Positions 6,454 to 8,028 of a DNA stretch of 8,028 nt are shown piece after piece (position 1 is the stretch's first letter; each line of letters opens with the position of its first letter). The stretch spans positions 1 through 8,028 of the forward strand of contig CAYVZU010000153.1 of assembly GCA_964455935.1 (NCBI GenBank). Direction: 5' to 3'. A program made the translations under genes and the position numbers. This stretch comes from CAYVZU01 sp964455935 (GTDB lineage Bacteria > Fibrobacterota > CAYVZU01). Under the pieces are notes generated by a model that saw only the letters and a program-made list of their open reading frames with translations, searched no databases and was not told the origin of the DNA.

Positions 6454-7629
6454 ATGGTTCCCCGAATTCTTTCCGAACCGCTCAAAGCCGCAGCCGCAAA
6501 AATGCCGGTGGTCACGCTTACAGGACCAAGACAATCCGGGAAAACAACCCTTGCAAAGGCAATTTTCAATCATCACGCATACGTAAATCTCGAACAGCCG
6601 GAAGATCGCCGTCTGGCTTTGGATGATCCAAAGGAACTCCTGGCCCGTTATCCTGCGCCGGTTATTATCGATGAGTCGCACTATGCCCCTGAACTCTTTT
6701 CCTACATCCAGATTGAAGCCGACTCCACAAAGAAGAACGGACAATTTATTCTGACCGGGTCAAACAATTTCCTCCTTATGGAGAGAATCACGCAAAGCCT
6801 TTCCGGTCGTGCCAGTATCCTGCATTTGCCGCCCTTTTGCCTTTCCGAGCTTGAGAACACCAAGTATAGAAAGCGCAAATGGGAGGATTATGCCTTCTTC
6901 GGTTTCTATCCCCGAATTTACGACCGGAAACTCGACCCGGTTTCGTGGCATCGCGACTACCTTCGAACCTACGTTGAAAGAGATGTCAGACTGCTCGTGA
7001 ACGTCGGTGATCTGCGCCAGTTTAGCCAATTCCTGGGTCTCTGTGCTGCCAGAATTGGCCAACCCGTGAACCTATCTTCCATTGGGAACGACATTGGGGT
7101 AAGCTACCAAACAATCAAGCGCTGGTTATCGATTCTTGAGACTTCCTTCATAATAACGTTACTTCCACCCTTCTACAAAAGCTACAACAAGCGAATCACA
7201 AAAGCGGCCAAGCTCTATTTCAACGATATTGGACTTGCTGCATATCTATTGGGAATCGCTTCGGCCGCGCAGTTAAGAACGCACTTTGCAAGAGGGGCAC
7301 TATTCGAGAACCTGATAATTATGGATATTGCCAAGTCCCTGCTTTGTTATGGTATTGACCCTCGCCTGTTCTTTTGGCGAGACAGTACCGGCAATGAAGT
7401 CGATCTCTTGATCGAGCACAAGGGACGCCTTTCCGCAGTAGAAATAAAGTCAGCCTCCACAATAGCCGACGATTTCTTTAAAGGTTTGAGGGTTTTCCGA
7501 CAAATATCCGGCATCGACCCGAAAGAATGCCGGGTCTTCTACGGCGGTGACCGTGCCGAAAGCCGACGAGACGGAATCATCGGCAGCTGGAGAGAACTCG
7601 CAAACACCATCCAACGTTCTTACGTCTAA
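6454..7629 (+). CDS. AAA_14 / DUF4143 family ATPase
   Basis: A 391-residue cytoplasmic protein of the widespread, frequently transferred ATPase-DUF4143 family, whose cellular role is not established. The N-terminal AAA_14 domain has Walker A GPRQSGKTT (24-32), Walker B VIIDES (70-75), a sensor-like FILTGS (98-103) and SLSGRASILHLPPFCLSEL (115-133). The middle carries a winged-helix-like stretch (about 205-235, with SSIGNDIGVSYQTIKRWL). The C-terminal DUF4143 part has the PD-(D/E)XK nuclease-fold pattern GNEVD (313-317) and VEIK (329-332), so D317, E330 and K332 may form a metal site. Walker B is followed by S-H where the family usually has I-Q. The start at 6454 matches the usual family N-terminus and the predicted leaderless promoter; an in-frame ATG at 6400 would add 18 unrelated residues and include the operator. 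The last residues (NTIQRSYV) are encoded within the degenerate repeats. It stands alone, opposite in direction to the polysaccharide genes, between two glycosyltransferase fragments. Confidence 0.88.
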   Translation: MVPRILSEPLKAAAAKMPVVTLTGPRQSGKTTLAKAIFNHHAYVNLEQPEDRRLALDDPKELLARYPAPVIIDESHYAPELFSYIQIEADSTKKNGQFILTGSNNFLLMERITQSLSGRASILHLPPFCLSELENTKYRKRKWEDYAFFGFYPRIYDRKLDPVSWHRDYLRTYVERDVRLLVNVGDLRQFSQFLGLCAARIGQPVNLSSIGNDIGVSYQTIKRWLSILETSFIITLLPPFYKSYNKRITKAAKLYFNDIGLAAYLLGIASAAQLRTHFARGALFENLIIMDIAKSLLCYGIDPRLFFWRDSTGNEVDLLIEHKGRLSAVEIKSASTIADDFFKGLRVFRQISGIDPKECRVFYGGDRAESRRDGIIGSWRELANTIQRSYV

Positions 7630-7645
7630 CCTTCCAACGTTCCCG
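7608..7645. repeat. Field of degenerate 7-8 bp direct repeats, right copy
   Basis: Units CCATCCAA, CGTTCTTA, CGTCTAA, CCTTCCAA and CGTTCCC run across the 3' end of the ATPase gene (stop at 7627-7629) and into the glycosyltransferase fragment. They match the left repeat field at 6069-6140. Confidence 0.6.
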
Positions 7646-7913
7646 AATACAGCCTATTCATATTTTCGAGCAGCGCCTCGACGGAAAAGCCCTTTGCGGT
7701 TTCCCGCGCGGCGGCACGAACTGCCTGTTTGCGCTTTTCCGGCAGCGCATGGACCTGCATGAATTTGTCCGCGAACGCAACCGGGGCTTGAATTTCGACA
7801 AGAAAGCCGTTCTCGCCATCGCGGATCAGGTCCGGCACCCCTCCTACCGCAGTGGAAATCACCCCCCGAAGATCATGGCACAAAATTGGCCGGCATGCCA
7901 GCGGAAACGGCAT
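7626..7913 (-). pseudogene. C-terminal fragment of a GT4-type glycosyltransferase (copy B)
   Basis: An open minus-strand frame of 95 codons. From about residue 18 it is the C-terminal end of a GT-B (family 4) glycosyltransferase: VISTAVGGVPDLIRDGENGF, LVEIQAPVAFADKF and GFSVEALLENMNRLYSGTL. Intact family members have about 350-400 residues, with an N-terminal acceptor domain and an E-x7-E-type donor site, both missing here. The first 17 residues (MPFPLACRPILCHDLRG) do not look like the expected family sequence, and an in-frame TGA stands just upstream, so homology stops at about 7865. The stop codon (TAG 7626-7628) overlaps the ATPase stop on the other strand. The frame itself is undamaged, so a short peptide could be made, but a working transferase could not. 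Confidence 0.75.
7636..7752. repeat. 117-bp direct repeat, right copy
   Basis: Partner of 6133-6249 (112 of 117 identical, offset 1503 bp). Together the two copies flank the ATPase gene in direct orientation, so recombination between them would delete 1503 bp carrying that gene. Confidence 0.9.
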
Positions 7914-7930
7914 GACAAGGAGTGTGTATC

Positions 7931-8028
7931 ATGAAAAAAGCAAGCTTTTCCGAAGTTTTGGATGCGGCCGAAAGCTTACCATTGGATGCAAAAGAAGAGC
8001 TTCTCGAAATCCTCCACAAACGCACAAT
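7931..8028 (+). CDS. Antitoxin-like small protein, N-terminal part (runs off right edge)
   Basis: The first 32 codons of a small protein, MKKASFSEVLDAAESLPLDA then KEELLEILHKRT, with a strong ribosome binding site AAGGAG (7917-7922), 8 nt before the ATG. The pattern F-x-E-V-L-D-x-A-E-x-L-P, then K-E-E-L-L-E-I-L, resembles small helical antitoxin proteins of type II systems that usually precede a RelE/ParE-like toxin gene. That identification comes from memory of the family pattern. The partner would lie beyond the edge and is not visible. Its strong Shine-Dalgarno differs from the ATPase gene and fits a separately acquired gene. The upstream sequence 7866-7930 abuts the point where the glycosyltransferase fragment loses homology. 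Confidence 0.6.
   Translation, partial: MKKASFSEVLDAAESLPLDAKEELLEILHKRT

Noticed and set aside
6129..7752. Insertion sequence or composite transposon
   Set aside because: The flanking repeats are direct and coding-derived, there are no terminal inverted repeats, and the enclosed gene is a DUF4143 ATPase, not a transposase.

Overview
The window comes from a Gram-negative (two-membrane) bacterium. It encodes two outer-membrane or envelope proteins of surface-polysaccharide assembly: a Wza-like export protein with a signal peptide and a Wzi-like beta-barrel. The phylum cannot be fixed from sequence alone. Most likely it is an uncultured or little-studied lineage, because Shine-Dalgarno sites are uneven, two genes appear to have almost no 5' leader, and the domain architectures are unusual.

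Layout, left to right. (1) Positions 1-3956, minus strand: a polysaccharide operon read right to left. Its order is a nucleotide-sugar epimerase/dehydratase (3956-2958), a membrane protein fusing a WecA/TagO-type sugar-1-phosphate transferase to the membrane and NAD-binding half of a FlaA1/CapD-type protein (2947-1154), an unlisted 50-codon small ORF (942-790), and the start of a Wza/SLBB polysaccharide export protein running off the left edge. (2) Positions 3957-4279: a gap holding a strong intrinsic terminator for the next gene and a perfect palindrome resembling a dispersed REP-type element. (3) Positions 4280-5782, minus: a Wzi-family capsule-assembly barrel with its own candidate promoter. 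(4) Positions 5783-6411: no intact gene; a 39-codon orphan frame, a field of degenerate 7-8 bp repeats, and a decayed fragment of a glycosyltransferase 3' end. (5) Positions 6412-7629, plus: a AAA_14/DUF4143 ATPase with a promoter that predicts a leaderless mRNA and a 19-bp palindrome over its -35 box. (6) Positions 7626-7913, minus: a second copy of the glycosyltransferase C-terminus, also cut off at its N-terminal side. (7) Positions 7931-end, plus: the start of a small antitoxin-like gene with a strong ribosome binding site.

The left two thirds work together: make or modify a nucleotide sugar, load the first sugar phosphate on undecaprenyl phosphate, export the polymer through Wza and anchor or organise it with Wzi. 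The right third is a rearranged accessory patch at the edge of the locus. There an ATPase gene and a probable toxin-antitoxin gene lie among broken glycosyltransferase pieces. The two pieces share a 117-bp direct repeat (112 of 117 identical) that drops abruptly to about 70 percent identity. No complete, clearly new multi-gene system is visible. The most notable items are the transferase-FlaA1 fusion without a dehydratase domain, the conserved-looking small ORF ahead of wza, and the ATPase island with its palindrome/leaderless promoter and flanking repeats.
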